A DNA stretch of 64,000 bases from Nepenthes gracilis (GCA_033239525.1 BSYO01000022.1:12534923-12598922), one strand, 5' to 3'. Shown: positions 32,316 to 43,386, counted from the stretch's first letter. Numbers and translations: made by a program. The notes: generated by a model from the letters alone, not told the origin.

Positions 32316-33183
32316 TGCCTAGCGTGAGTCACCCGCGAACCCTCTCAAGCAAGCCCTTGCACTTATCTCCACCCTCTCTGAGGAGGAAGTCGCGGATGGA
32401 CAGGGAGGAAAAATAATATTCTTCTCAAATCTCGGAGGCTCAAGTGCTCCACAGGAAATGGTTAAGGTGATTCTCTCCTCGGGTTGGGCATCTTGAACTT
32501 TGGGGGAGCTCCGATCTCTCTCTCTCTTGAATCTTCTCTTCCTTCTCTCACTCTGTCTTCCATCCTCTTCTCCTGCCTCTGCTAGATCTTCCTAGTGCTT
32601 TAGCTCGTAAGGTTCTTGCTGCGGGTGCACATCGGGGAACCTCCTCCCGATCATCTTGGACCCGAACTTGCATAAAAATAAAATAAAGAATTTTCTTTTT
32701 ACTTACGCGCGCGTTCGTCCCGATTTGCGGCGCTGTCGTGGGAGCCTGCTGTGAGTTGGATTATTGATAAAAATTATATGCCGGCCAAAAAGATCGGGGT
32801 GATAACATATACTTCTCTGCGACTGGGGCTGCGCTTGCTTGCGCCCTTGTGTTATTGCAAGAGCAGAAACTGATTGGTACTTTATAAAATGTGAAAGCTC
32901 TGAGAATGTGTCAAATTTATTTGCCTTGAAAATTTTCCTTTACCCTTCACGAAGAGTTTTTTGGAAAAAAGAAAATCATTTTTCTAAAATTTATTCTTTT
33001 AATATATATATTTTATTTTATTTTTTCCTTAGGAGGCATTAAAGATAATCCAAATACGTGAAAAAATAGTTTCCCTTTATTTTTTTTTTCTTTCGTACTT
33101 CTTAAAACCAAACTTCAAATATAATAAAGGGCATGCAAGCGGTTAGAATCTTATCATTTCAGAAGGGGAAATAATATTCACTT
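32316..33183. other. Interleaved mixture of E2/E3 flank and gag words
   Basis: Read in order, this block repeats 23606-24218 (E2 3' LTR end plus AT-rich flank), but short GC-rich segments are spliced in between: after agcgtgagtcac, after ttctcaaat, after cttcctag, after cttttta(c), after aacatat. The extra words resemble the gag region of Tat elements, for example ccgcgaacc...ctc as at 62357 of E8. From about 32880 the flank sequence is nearly clean. This is the pattern of a consensus made from two unlike read sets. Confidence 0.75.
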
Positions 33184-33504
33184 CTATCAAATTTATCAAA
33201 ATTAATGTAGAGAGATAAAAGAGAAAAAAAATTTAAACAATATAAGACCCACATCTATTTTTATATAATTTTTAATAAAATTTGACAAATAATGAGTATT
33301 TTTCTTTGAAGACACATCAATTGGATTTCCATGGTTTACATTTCCTCCGTTATAATTTCTTACCTAATTATATATTCTAACACTAGGTTACTGTAAATAT
33401 TACGAATGTGTCTTCATAGGACAATTCAGCCCATCACAAGGGGTTGACTTGCCCAACGAATCCAAACATTACAGTTCGATTCTTGCCCCCTCCCCCAATC
33501 CAAA
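33184..33504. other. Spacer after E3
   Basis: AT-rich sequence turning GC-richer near 33420. The word acagttcgattcttgcc at 33472 resembles a Pol III B box (GTTCGATTC), but I see no matching A box. No gene. Confidence 0.5.
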
Positions 33505-33896
33505 AGCCTAGAGTTGGAATCTTGACCCCATAGCGTGTCTCATGTGCTTGAGCCTACGGGTCGCAAGGGCGGGAAGTGAGAGTCACCTGAGCAGGCAGGT
33601 CGGCTTGGATCATTGAGCATGGGAAAAGGTGAGATCGGGGAGGAAACTATGAGAGCTCCATCCCTTAAAAAAATAGATATCATTTTTCTCCGAATTTGAA
33701 GAGCCTAGAGTTGGAATCTTGGTCCCCTATCGTGTATCGTGTGCTTGAGCCTATAGGTCGTAGGCATGGGAAGTGAAAGTCACCTAAGCGGGCAGGTCGG
33801 CCTAGATGTACGAGCATGGAAAAAAGGTGAGATCGGGAGGAAACTATGATGGCTCTGTCCCTTGAAGAGATAGAGATTATTTTTCTCCGAATTTAA
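33505..33896. repeat. Tandem duplication, period 197 bp
   Basis: Two copies, 33505-33701 and 33702-33896, share agcctagagttggaatctt, tgtgcttgagcct, gtcacct(g/a)agc(a/g)ggcagg and ggaggaaactatga. They differ at scattered sites, so the duplication is not recent. No coding potential. It could be a dimeric short element. Confidence 0.85.
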
Positions 33897-34315
33897 ATCA
33901 TCTATTTTAAAATAAATAGTTATAATTAATAACTAATTTTAATTAATTTTTAATTTTTAAAAAGTTTTTAAATTATAATAATCTATTTAAAAATGATTCG
34001 TCTAAATTTATAAAAAAAAATAATCTCTATTTTTTTAAAAAATGAAATCCTTTAAATTATAATAGGGAGTGTAGAACCCGATAACTGTGCCAAGAACTTG
34101 TTTTTGGAAGGGGAGAAAAAACATAATGCATCAAAATTCAATTAATACACAAAAACTTAATCAACCCAAAGCTTGAATTCAACAAACATTATAATCTACT
34201 TGATAATTATCACAAAAATCAATTATAATTTGTGCATAATCATTAAATAATTTTAAATATAAATTCAGTTATAAATTGATGAATTTTTGAACCACCATTA
34301 GAATATAACAAATAT
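33897..34315. other. AT-rich spacer before the solo LTR
   Basis: Runs of A and T such as taaaaaaaaataatc near 34010. No gene or repeat pair seen. Confidence 0.6.
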
Positions 34316-35226
34316 TGATGCGTCCTAAGATTCAAGTTACTGATGGATTAGGGAGCTGCTCAAGCCTTTCTCAGTTGTTTGAATAAAGCGGGTTCAATCT
34401 TTGTTCTAGATAACCTGGACTATATACACCACAAATAAAAAAGAGAGGTCAGAGGATTGGTATGACTCGCTTTTTGAAATATTTTCTGACGTTCAAATCA
34501 ATAATTTTTCTCAATAGATAGAAAGATGTAAGAATGTAAGAATGAGTGTGTGGATAACAAGCGGGTTTGGAGATTAAGTTTTGGGTCCGTCCGGTAGAGA
34601 GATGGCTTTGGGAAGAAGACGGTGCATTCAATCGGAAGCAAGTTGAGAGAGAGAAAAGGAGAGAGCTATGAGAGCTTTCCTGGAGAATTTTTGGGCAGAG
34701 TATTGTTCTTTTATGGGCTTGCAAGTGCACATGTCTTCGGAAGTCAGAGGATATTTATGATGTTTGAGCCAACTCAATTCTACTTGGGTGCTAAGACTAA
34801 CTGATGACTATTTGTATAAATTTGACAAGCTATCACGGGAATTGTGGGTGTCAATTATGGTAACCGTGGCCAACCAAGGAGATTCCTTATTTCTTTTTGG
34901 TGATGCCGGAGGTGGTGGATATAACAGTTGCATTTGGAAGGGATCTGATGAGTTGGAGTTACCAGCTAGGGGAGAGATCGTGATCGAGGATAATATTCTA
35001 GTTGCTGAACTATTTGGGACGATTAAGGCAAGTCTTGTCCTCGTGTGCAACACCGCGGGTCACCCGTTTCCAGCCGGATGGCTTTGAGCCAATTCGCATG
35101 GGTTGGAGGTTTAGATGCGTGGTGTTGAGCCTTTGTGAGAGTGGGCCGTTGGCTATTATCCTTTGGATCCCCAATTTGTCCATGGGCTTTCGCGCCGAGC
35201 CAACCCATTTTCGATCATCCCAATCA
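34316..35226 (-). mobile_element. Solo LTR of a Tat-like element
   Basis: It begins TGATGCGTCC, as the E8 left LTR does (TGATGCGTCA), shares tacaccac, gaggtc and an ordered set of words with it, is 911 bp against 900, and ends ccaatca. A perfect 5-bp target duplication aatat flanks it (34311-34315 and 35227-35231). Recombination between the two LTRs of a former element leaves exactly this. Frames at 34764-35087 and 35002-35274 are within the LTR. The strand is given by similarity to E8. Confidence 0.85.
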
Positions 35227-35231
35227 AATAT

Positions 35232-36148
35232 AAAAGATACAAAACAATTCATATATTTTCATGATGGTAACTAAGTAAACGATATGACTGAAAGAAAATA
35301 TGATAATTATAAAAATATCTCTGATACAACATATAAACTTTTTATTCAGATATAATCATTGATTTTTAAGATTTTTGTTATCGCATTCTTACTAAACTAT
35401 TACATAAATTATCAATTGACAGATTTGAATAATAAATATAAAATATTTAATTTATAAAAAAATAACCTTCATCATCAATGTATCGATTTGTTTTTGACCC
35501 AAAAATAAAAAAAGTGATTTCCATATCTTTCCATTTCTTCGCTAAAAATGTGTTTTTGATACTATATCATAATGATAAAAATACATAGCCTTTTATGGAA
35601 AAATAATTATTCTCAAATTATTAGAATATATATCATTTTCATCAAATGGCATATTTTAAATGAGTGTATCTAGTAAAAAATATATTTTTTATTAATTAAT
35701 AATTAATATATCTAGATTATTAAATATATAATTGCAATATTTATCAATTAAACAAATAAGTAAAATATGTATCATGCCATATGAGATATTTCTTATCCTA
35801 TGACTATAACATGATTAACAATAAATCAATAAATTTTTCAAAAGCAATTATAGATATTAAACATATGTAATCTACAAAATTAATGATTAATCATATAATT
35901 TATAGTATGCAACTATCAAATATCATTCAACTTACAGAAATATAAGTGAGCTATAAAAAATTGAACTCTTTTTAATTATTTTTAAAATTAATTATTTCTA
36001 ATAATTAATTTAAAAAGCAAACATATCAAGAGTAATACTCACTAATAATGTACCATGCCAATTGGATGAAGTAACTAAAATGTCCATCCATTTAATAAAC
36101 CCATATATAAAAACCACTTTATGAATTTAATCATTCAATTATGATATG
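35232..36148. other. AT-rich spacer
   Basis: About 0.9 kb of very AT-rich sequence with no open frame of note and no recognisable terminus. Confidence 0.65.
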
Positions 36149-36936
36149 TGATAAATATTGCATCCTTGGAATCTTACTCTAATCAAAATAAGGATCCAAC
36201 AGCAATACCAAATACTGCTCGTATGAAAAATGAAGGGGGATTATGAGGACGAAAAAAATGAGAGGACGAGGACTGATGCGTACAGAGGTTTTTACGTGAA
36301 AAATCTTTTTTTAAATAAGAAGGTAAAACCATGGGATTTTAGTTCGAGAACTGTTTTGACTATCTTCTATTTGGTTACAAAGAGATTACAGGATGCACTT
36401 AAATATGAGAGACTGAGGACTTAATGTATAGAAACTCTAGGAATTACTCTTATAGCACGAGCCCTTCTCTCTTTTTCTCTCTCTCTATTACTGCTAACCA
36501 GAGTAAAATATTAGAATCTTTTATTTGGTAGACAGTTAATTTATTTATAGTGATTGAATTACCTATTGAAAAGAGTCCATGTGGGGCTAGTGTGTGCAAG
36601 GGATCCTGCCACCAACTCTACAAATCCCTTTTATTGTGTCAGGAAGGTTGCGTACACGCTCGCCTGATGTGACGTTTTCTTTGCAAGGCCGCGTGTTCTG
36701 CTGGCCATCATTCTTCTTACAGTCTGACATGATCAGCCACTAAATCTTTGCCACGTCGTTTTTACAGGCAGGGTAACGTCCGAGGCCCATATTGAGTCAT
36801 GGGCCATAATGGACTTTAAGCCTATTGTATTTCGTGGGCAAGCTCTGGTGCCTGGACCTTTTGGGCTTTCATGGCATCAGGGCCCAATTCCAGAAAATGG
36901 ATATTTAATGTGGGCTTTGGATATCAGTATCCGTCA
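36149..36936 (-). repeat. E5 3' LTR
   Basis: The right end, atccgtca, is firm because the purine tract complement follows. The left end is placed by similarity to E3 (attgcatcc) and may be off by about ten bases, since the terminal TG is not certain. It has a CT run at 36475-36488. The frame 36230-36424 is LTR sequence. Confidence 0.65.
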
Positions 36937-37656
36937 CTAGCCCCCCATATTAAAGGTTCAAAGATTTCAACCATCGGCATGTTTACTATTCGTGGAAATG
37001 CTCAAAGTATCAATTGAAGGTGTTCTTTGCTGAAATCTATCCACATCCTTTGCTCTTTGCAAATGTCCATGAAAATTGTTGGAACCAAAAGTCTGGGGAC
37101 AGGTGACTAAAATGTCTGAGAACTCGTTGAAACTTGTACTTTGTCTAAAATGTCTGGGGGATTTCTGGGTCTATCGTATGACCACAGCATTCGAGGACTT
37201 TTTAGATTTTTAAGCACGGCTAGGTGTTCATAAATGATCTCCGTCTTCGCATATTTTTCCGAGACCCAAAGATGTCATCGGATTATTCTTTCCTTGATGT
37301 AGGGATGTCCAAGTAAGTTAAAGCACGTTTGCGTTTGAGAATTTCCTCTTAGTCCAAGAGCTTGGCTTGTACAGCCATTTCTGCCATTAAAGCGCAATAA
37401 AAGCACAATTAATGAGATTGACGTCGCCTTGGAAACGCGAAACCCACGATCTCTGGAAGCGTATGGGTGATTGACGAGTGGCAAGGTCAATAATGGACGA
37501 GCATTTTTTATTTTGAAGCCTTTTCAGCCATTTCAAATACGATTTCAGTCTTTATTTTACCCCACGCAACCCTTAAGAATTTTCTCTCGAACCCTTTGCT
37601 GCCGTTTTATCAAGTGCTCTTTTGCTCGTTTCCTTCTTGCTTCTTCCTCAACTTCC

Positions 37657-39520
37657 ACTGCTCCTAATGTTAAGGAAATCGCCTCTTGCCTGTCTTTGGA
37701 GAATCTCGATGCCATCCGCATGAAGTATGATATTCCTGATACGATGGCGATGGTGGTCCCTGAGCCCAATGATAGGGTGTGTAGCCCACCTGACGATTTT
37801 ATCACCATATACAAAGTCCACCTCAAGGGTGGGCTTTGCTTCCCTGTCCCACTGGAGCTGTATCACATCATGATCGAGTTGGGTGTCCCGTTTGCGAGAT
37901 TATAGCCTAACACCATCAGGTATCTTGTTTTATTTGGTGTTTTTGCTCGTTGCCACCAAAAGGTACTTGTGGTGTCTGCGGTGAAGGTTATGTTTTGCTT
38001 CACTCATAACCTTGACTGGATTATGATAACCCTACATCCTGAATTCGTTGTTATGAGTGGTGAAAATTCTAATTCCATCAAGAGGTGGAAAGATAAATTT
38101 TTCTTTTTGGGTGTTCGAGAGAACTGAGCTCTCTCCCTTATTTAGAAAAATGTGGCGAGCAAGCATTGCTCGGATGCCTCAAAGGAAGAAAGAGAGGATA
38201 CCAAGGAGGTCAAAGACTTGGAAATGGCCAACCTTGGTACATTTAATGAGAATAAGAAGAACATTTGGTTGAGACCCGAGAATTCGGTAAAAGCCAAGTG
38301 GGGGACTTAGGCTGAGGACTCTAGCGTTGCTACTGCTCAGAAGAAGAAGAAGAAGAAGAAGAAGAAACTGAGAAAAAAGAAGGCGACCCTGAGGATCAAG
38401 GAGCCAACCAAGTGTCCAAAGAAGAGTCGTTGGGTTGAGGCTTCGAAGAGTCCAGTGGCCATCATTGAGTACTCATCCGATGACGACAACGCTGTTATAG
38501 TGCCTCTGGTGAAGAGGTTGAGACCTTTGCAGGTAGCGTCAGTCCGAGAGGCTGAAGATCTTGGACCTTTTCCCACATTTGAGTCCTCAGGGTAGCCGTC
38601 TAGGTCTGTGAGCCAGCCCACGGAGCAACTCGTTGCCCACCCCTTTGCTAATGAGTCAATGCCTGACATTCCTTGCGAGTTTACTGGTGAGGCCTTCAAA
38701 TGGATTGACAGTCCCCCCAAGATTGCTATTGAGGGACAGACCTTGAGGGAGGCTAAGGTAGCTTAGGTTGAGGAAGCAGCGATGCTGATGATTACTACGA
38801 TTATGCTGATGCTGCTGAGGTCAAGGAGTGTCATACAGTGGAGCTGCCCGCCGTAGAGGCTTCTGAGCCCTCATGCCTGGCAATCCAAATTTACAGTCTA
38901 GTGATGATACTACTTGTGGCCTCTGAGGATCCCCTGGTCAAAGACAGTGTAAGGGTTTCTCCTGCTGCTTGAGTAGACGCTTGGGCTAAGATTTCTATGA
39001 TACAGGAGGCCGCGACCACAAGATTTAGGGAGCCTGAAGCCCCCAGAAAGGAGAGCTCTTCTGGGAGTTCTTTTATGACTAAGGTATTCCTTAGTCCTCG
39101 CCTTGATTTTGTTATCTTTTCTTCATACTTCACTGACTTGTTTTGCTTTTGTGGCTTCAGGATATGGTCGGCGGCCTTAGCGCGATCATTTGTGAGGCTT
39201 CCTAGGCTTATGCAAAGCTAGAGGCTTCCAGGTCCCTGGCGGGTCGCATCCAAAGTTTAGAGCTCAAGATCACTGGAGCCGAGAGTCGTATTTCCACCCT
39301 GGAGGGCTAGCTGAAGGAGCAAGAGAGATTGCATGTTCTCCTTCGAGGGAGGAATCTCTTGTTAGAGCAGGAACTCAGGATTTCATTGAAGCCTGAAGAC
39401 ATCACACCAGCTCTTGAGAGCAAGTAGTAGGATGCCATCCATATATGTCGCCGGGTTATGAAGGATTTGGTCCCGAGGTTTCCTACTACTCTCCTTGATT
39501 TGTGGAACTTCAGCGCCTAG
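37657..39520 (+). pseudogene. E5 antisense gene (nuclear coiled-coil protein), broken
   Basis: The start codon is lost (act at 37657 in place of ATG), followed by Ala-Pro-Asn-Val-Lys-Glu-Ile. Then come Ile-Tyr-Lys-Val-His-Leu-Lys-Gly-Gly, Ile-Arg-Tyr-Leu-Val-Leu-Phe and Lys-Arg-Trp-Lys-Asp-Lys-Phe-Phe-Phe (about 38085). A run of nine Lys then Leu-Arg-Lys-Lys-Lys lies at 38339-38385, and Ser-Ser-Asp-Asp-Asp near 38475. The intron 39084-39160 precedes the coiled coil, which ends in Ile-Cys-Arg-Arg-Val and Pro-Arg-Phe-Pro. Multiple stops and shifts. It gives the clearest view of the full domain order. Confidence 0.75.
39084..39160 (+). other. Predicted intron in the E5 antisense gene
   Basis: TAAG, then GTATTCC, and a T-rich 3' part ending GGCTTCAG, 77 bp. 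After joining, the frame continues into Val-Gly-Gly-Leu-Ser, like Leu-Gly-Gly-Leu-Gly of E3. Confidence 0.65.
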
Positions 39521-39719
39521 CACAAGGATGACTTGATTTGCCTCCCACCATGCTGGAGGTCTTCCGCGTCTTCACAGTCGAGGCCGTCCGGCCAACCAAA
39601 GTCTTCTGGATAGCCTGGATCCTTAGAGCAGGTGGGGCCTTTAGCTCCTTGGTGTGTTTTGTTGTACACATACATTTTTTTTTATATATGCATATTGTTG
39701 TACACATACCGATTTTATG

Positions 39720-39725
39720 AATAAA
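39720..39725 (+). terminator. Polyadenylation signal of the E5 antisense gene
   Basis: AATAAA 200 bp after the predicted end, preceded by ttgtacac repeats and a T run. Same placement as in E3 and E8. Confidence 0.5.
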
Positions 39726-39934
39726 ATCCAAATTGTTTAAGTGCAAATGTCTTGTTTGTCTTTGTGATTCTCTCTTAGACTTAGGCTCTTAGAAAATTTC
39801 ATTCTTTTTGAGCAAAACTTCCGAACTCACCCTTCGACCATTATTAACTGAAGGTGTAACCTCGCAGGCCTTTGCACACTTGCCATTTCTAAGCCTCCTA
39901 AGTTTTAGCTCAACCTCTTGAGGATTGCTTGGCA

Positions 39935-40185
39935 CTGCCGAAGTTTTAGGTCCAACCTTTGGGCCGCTTGTCTTTGGGCGAGTTTTAATATGAACCTCTT
40001 TGCCCGCTCGGGCACAATTGAGTTTTGGTATGACTTCTTGGGCCGCTCAAATATAGTCAAGTTTTAGTACGACATATTGGGCCGCTCAGACATAGCTAAG
40101 TTTTTGTACAACATCTTAGGCCGCTCGGACGTAGCCGAGTTTTAGTACGACCTCTTGGGCCGCTCGAACATAGCCGAGTTTTAGG
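39935..40185. repeat. E5 tandem array, units about 48 bp
   Basis: About five to six units with gagttttagtacgacctc(t/a)tgggccgctcg(a/g)acatag as the core. Position and core match the 60-bp array of E3. It lies between the pol end and the antisense gene's polyadenylation signal. Confidence 0.85.
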
Positions 40186-40379
40186 GTAAGTGAAAGGAAT
40201 CCTATCCACTTGACTTAGGGGTAGCCTAGGTCTTATTTCTTTATGAGATGGTGTATGATTACTCAGTGGAATGCAAAATAATAATTTGAACAAAAACTGT
40301 CATTTTATTAATAAAATGTGATACAAGTATGTAATGTAAATAATATACCTGTGTGTTTTACAAACTTATTGATAATACC

Positions 40380-41155
40380 TCTTGAGGTCAACAGCGTTCC
40401 ATATTTATGGGACAAGCCTTTCCTCCTGGGTGCGTAGCTTGTACGCATCATTTTGTAGGATTATCGAGACCAGGAACGACCCCTCCCATTTTGAAGAGAG
40501 CTTATTCCGGTCGATGTTTTTCTTGGTGGCCTCTATGCTTCTCAGCACCAAGTCCCCTACCTCAAACTGGCATGCTTTCACCTTTTTTGTTGTAATACCG
40601 GGTGACCCTTTGTTGGTAAGTCACAGTCTGCAGTCTTGCTACGTCTTGGACTTCTTCAAGAATGTCAAGGTTCTCCCGGATTCTCTGTACATTATTAAGG
40701 GGATTGAAACTTTCCACATTGAGGCTTGGTAGCCGACTTTCACTGCGATGACCACCTTGACCTTGTAATATAGACTGAAAGGAGTTTCTCGTATTGGCTC
40801 CCTTGGAGTTGTCCTGTAAGACTATAGCACTTATGGTAGCTCTTCAACTCACGATCCCCTAGAGTGTTCCAACTTTGTTTTCAGTCCATGTAGTATTGTG
40901 GGGTTCATGACCTCCACCCGACCGTTGCATTGTGGGTATGCGACCGATGTATGCAACATCCTTATCCTAAGGTTGGTGCAATATTTGGTAAACCTCTTTC
41001 CAGAAAATTAGGTTCCATTATCGGTCATAATGCATTATGGGATCCCGAATCTGCATATAATGCTTTGTCGGATGAACTCTATCACGTGCGCTTGGTTATG
41101 CGAGCTAATGGCATGGCCTCAACTCACTGGTTGTGAAAGGCTTCAACTAGCGAAA
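40380..41155 (-). pseudogene. pol: E5 integrase C-terminal half
   Basis: The minus strand gives in order Val-Glu-Ala-Met-Pro-Leu-Ala-Arg-Ile-Thr, Tyr-Pro-Gln-Cys-Asn-Gly (the catalytic Glu region), Leu-Lys-Thr-Lys-Leu-Glu, Ser-Tyr-Arg-Thr-Thr-Pro-Arg-Glu-Pro, Val-Gly-Asp-Leu-Val-Leu-Arg and Lys-Trp-Glu-Gly-Ser-Phe. The same chain is seen in E8 at 58010-58790. Stops interrupt it. Plus-strand frames at 40382-40732 and 40930-41136 are its shadows. Confidence 0.78.
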
Positions 41156-41171
41156 AGGTGTTGGCTTTCAT

Positions 41172-41879
41172 AAAATTTTTGCCTCAGCCGTGAAGATGTC
41201 ATCGATACGAGTCGTACTCAGATTAGCAGTTATCCTAGATTTAGAGGTGGAGCAGTTGGACGTGCGGACGACGTTTCTGCATGGTGACCTTGAGAAGGAA
41301 ATATATATGGAGCAATTGGAAGGATTTCGGGTTAAGGGGAAGGAACATTTAGTATGTCATCTAAAGAAAAGCCTATATGGGCTAAAGCAAGTTCCGAGGC
41401 AATGGTACAAGAAGTTTGAGTTTGCTATGGTGGGCCAAGGCTACCGAATTACTACTTCAGATCATTGCGTTTTTGTTCAGAGGTTTTTGAAAGAAGATTT
41501 TGTTATTCTCCTACTCTATATGGATGATATGTTGATTGTTTGGTGTAATTGCTCTTGGATTACTGAATTGAAACGATGGCTCTAGAAATCCTTTGCTATG
41601 AAGGACTTAGGGTTGGTAAAGATATTAGAATATTTTACGACCATAAGGTGAAAAGATTGTGGATGTCCCATGAGTCTTATGTGGATAAGGTGTTTCAACG
41701 TTACAATATGGACAAGTCAAACCCGATAAGCACTCCACCAGCGAATCATTTTAGATTAAGGTATCGGCAGTGTCTGTCCTTAGATGTTGAGAAGGCCACC
41801 ATAAGAGGCGTTCCATACTCGTCGACTGTAGAAAGTCTTATGTGGAAAAGGTTTGCACATACTTGTCGCAAGACAGTTT
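41172..41879 (+). pseudogene. pol: E6 copia reverse transcriptase (C-terminal part)
   Basis: The 131-codon frame 41190-41585 has Leu-Asp-Val-Arg-Thr-Thr-Phe-Leu-His-Gly-Asp-Leu, Ile-Tyr-Met-Glu-Gln, Ser-Leu-Tyr-Gly-Leu-Lys-Gln and the catalytic Leu-Leu-Tyr-Met-Asp-Asp-Met-Leu-Ile. A stop at 41583 and a shift lead to 41576-41974, with Val-Gly-Lys-Asp-Ile, His-Glu-Ser-Tyr-Val-Asp-Lys-Val and Pro-Tyr-Ser-Ser. The usual Asp in the Leu-Asp-Val-Lys-Thr-Ala-Phe box is kept. It starts mid-domain. Confidence 0.88.
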
Positions 41880-43386
41880 GTCAATTTTTGTCCAATCATG
41901 AAGGGACAAGTAGTAAAATAGATATTAAGATATTTTTGGGGGACCTCCAAGTTGTGCCTATGTTTTGGAAATGATAAACCTCTGTTGATGGAATACACTG
42001 ATAGTGATATGACCAACGATATTAACACTTGAAAGTCCACTTCAAGATTTCAGGTCAAGTTCACTGGAGGGTTTGTTTCTTGGCAGTCAAAGTTACAGAA
42101 GTGTGTTACTCTATCAACAATTGAGGCAGAGTTCATTGCTATGACCGAGATGAGATGTGGATGAAGAAGTTCATCCGAGGAAATGTTCAAACAGAAAGGT
42201 ACCTTGTGCTTTTTGACAACCAAATTATAATCCACCTTTATAGGAATTCCTCATTACACTTGAGATCGAAGTATATTGATATTCGATATCATTGGGTGAG
42301 AGATATTATTGACTTGGGATTGCTGTCACTTGATAAAATCCAAACTAAGGAGAATTTTTGTCCTTAGTTAGTCAATTTTTGTCCAATCATAGAAGGGAGC
42401 ATTGGTTAGTAGTAAAATAGATATTAAGATATTTTTAGGGGACCTCCAAGTTGTGCCTATGTTTTGGAAATGATAAACCTCTGTTGATGGAATACACTGA
42501 TACTGATATGACCAACGATATTAACACTTGAAAGTCCACTTCAAGATTTCAGGTCAAGTTCACTGGAGGGTTTGTTTCTTGGCAGTCAAAGTTACAGAAG
42601 TGTGTTACTCTATCAACAATTGAGGCAGAGTTCATTGCTATGACTGAGACCAGCAAGGAGATGCTGTGGATGAAGAAGTTCATCCAGAAACTTGGGTTCA
42701 AACAGGAAAGGTACCTTGTGCTTTGTGACAACCAAATTATAATCCACCTTTATAGGAATTCCTCATTACACTTGAGATCGAAGTATATTGATATTCGATA
42801 TCATTGGGTGAGAGATATTATTGACTTGGGATTGCTGTCACTTGATAAAATCCAAACTAAGGAGAATTTTTGTCCTTAGTTAGTCAATTTTTGTCCAATC
42901 ATAGAAGGGAGCATTGGTTAGTAGTAAAATAGATATTAAGATATTTTTGGCTATGTTTTGGAAATGATAAATCAAATGGAATACGTAGATATGACCAACG
43001 ATATTAACACTTGAAAGTCCACTTCAAGATTTCAGGTCAAGTTCACTGGAGGGTTTGTTTCTTGGCAGTCAAAGTTCATTGCTCAACAATGACCGAGACC
43101 AGCAAGGAGATCTTTGTGGATGAAGAAGTTCATCCAGAAACTTGGGTTCAAACAGGAAAGGTACCTTGTGCTTTGTGACAACCAAATTATAATCCATCTT
43201 TGTAGGAATTCCTCATTACACTTGAGATCGAAGTATATTGATATTCGATATCATTGGGTGAGAGATATTATTGACTTGGGATTGCTTGTCACTTGATAAA
43301 ATCCAAACTAAGGAGAATGGATCTGATATGATGACTAAGACACTACCGAAAGGAAAACTTGAGACTTATCGAGATTGGTTGGACTA
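41880..43386 (+). pseudogene. pol: E6 copia RNase H, three tandem copies, and pol end
   Basis: Each unit carries Phe-Gln-Val-Lys-Phe-Thr-Gly-Gly, Ser-Thr-Ile-Glu-Ala-Glu-Phe-Ile-Ala-Met, Trp-Met-Lys-Lys-Phe-Ile, Cys-Asp-Asn-Gln and His-Leu-Arg-Ser-Lys-Tyr-Ile-Asp, the copia RNase H signature. Units start at 41880, 42371 and 42883. Unit 2 is the most complete; units 1 and 3 have small deletions within the Glu-Ala-Glu-Phe to Trp-Met region. Only the third runs into the natural pol end (Asp-Met-Met-Thr-Lys-Thr-Leu-Pro, stop near 43386). Confidence 0.88.

Larger units (their letters stand above)
24219..33183 (-). mobile_element. E3: Tat-like Ty3/gypsy element, right end scrambled
   Basis: The minus-strand element runs right to left: gag debris, protease/RT, RNase H, integrase, tandem array, antisense gene (plus strand), purine tract, 3' LTR (24219-24968). 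The left flank ends cactt; on the right the pre-insertion sequence resumes at about 33176 (attcactt then ctatcaaa), consistent with a cactt target site. No right LTR is present; instead gag words are interleaved with a second copy of the left flank. It is GC-rich compared with its flanks. Confidence 0.82.
36149..41160 (-). mobile_element. E5: truncated Tat-like Ty3/gypsy element
   Basis: From left: 3' LTR (about 36149-36936), purine tract complement ctagccccccat, antisense gene on plus, tandem array, and the C-terminal half of integrase on minus. The element stops at about 41160, where a copia RT begins. Its RNase H, RT, protease, gag and 5' LTR are absent from the window and do not resume after the copia element, so a deletion or rearrangement removed them. 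Confidence 0.8.

Noticed and set aside
34764..35087. A 107-codon frame that looks at first like a LINE RNase H (Gly-Asp-Ala-Gly-Gly-Gly, Val-Ala-Glu-Leu)
   Set aside because: It lies wholly within the 911-bp solo LTR with clear ends and target duplication; the resemblance is short and the catalytic pattern is incomplete.
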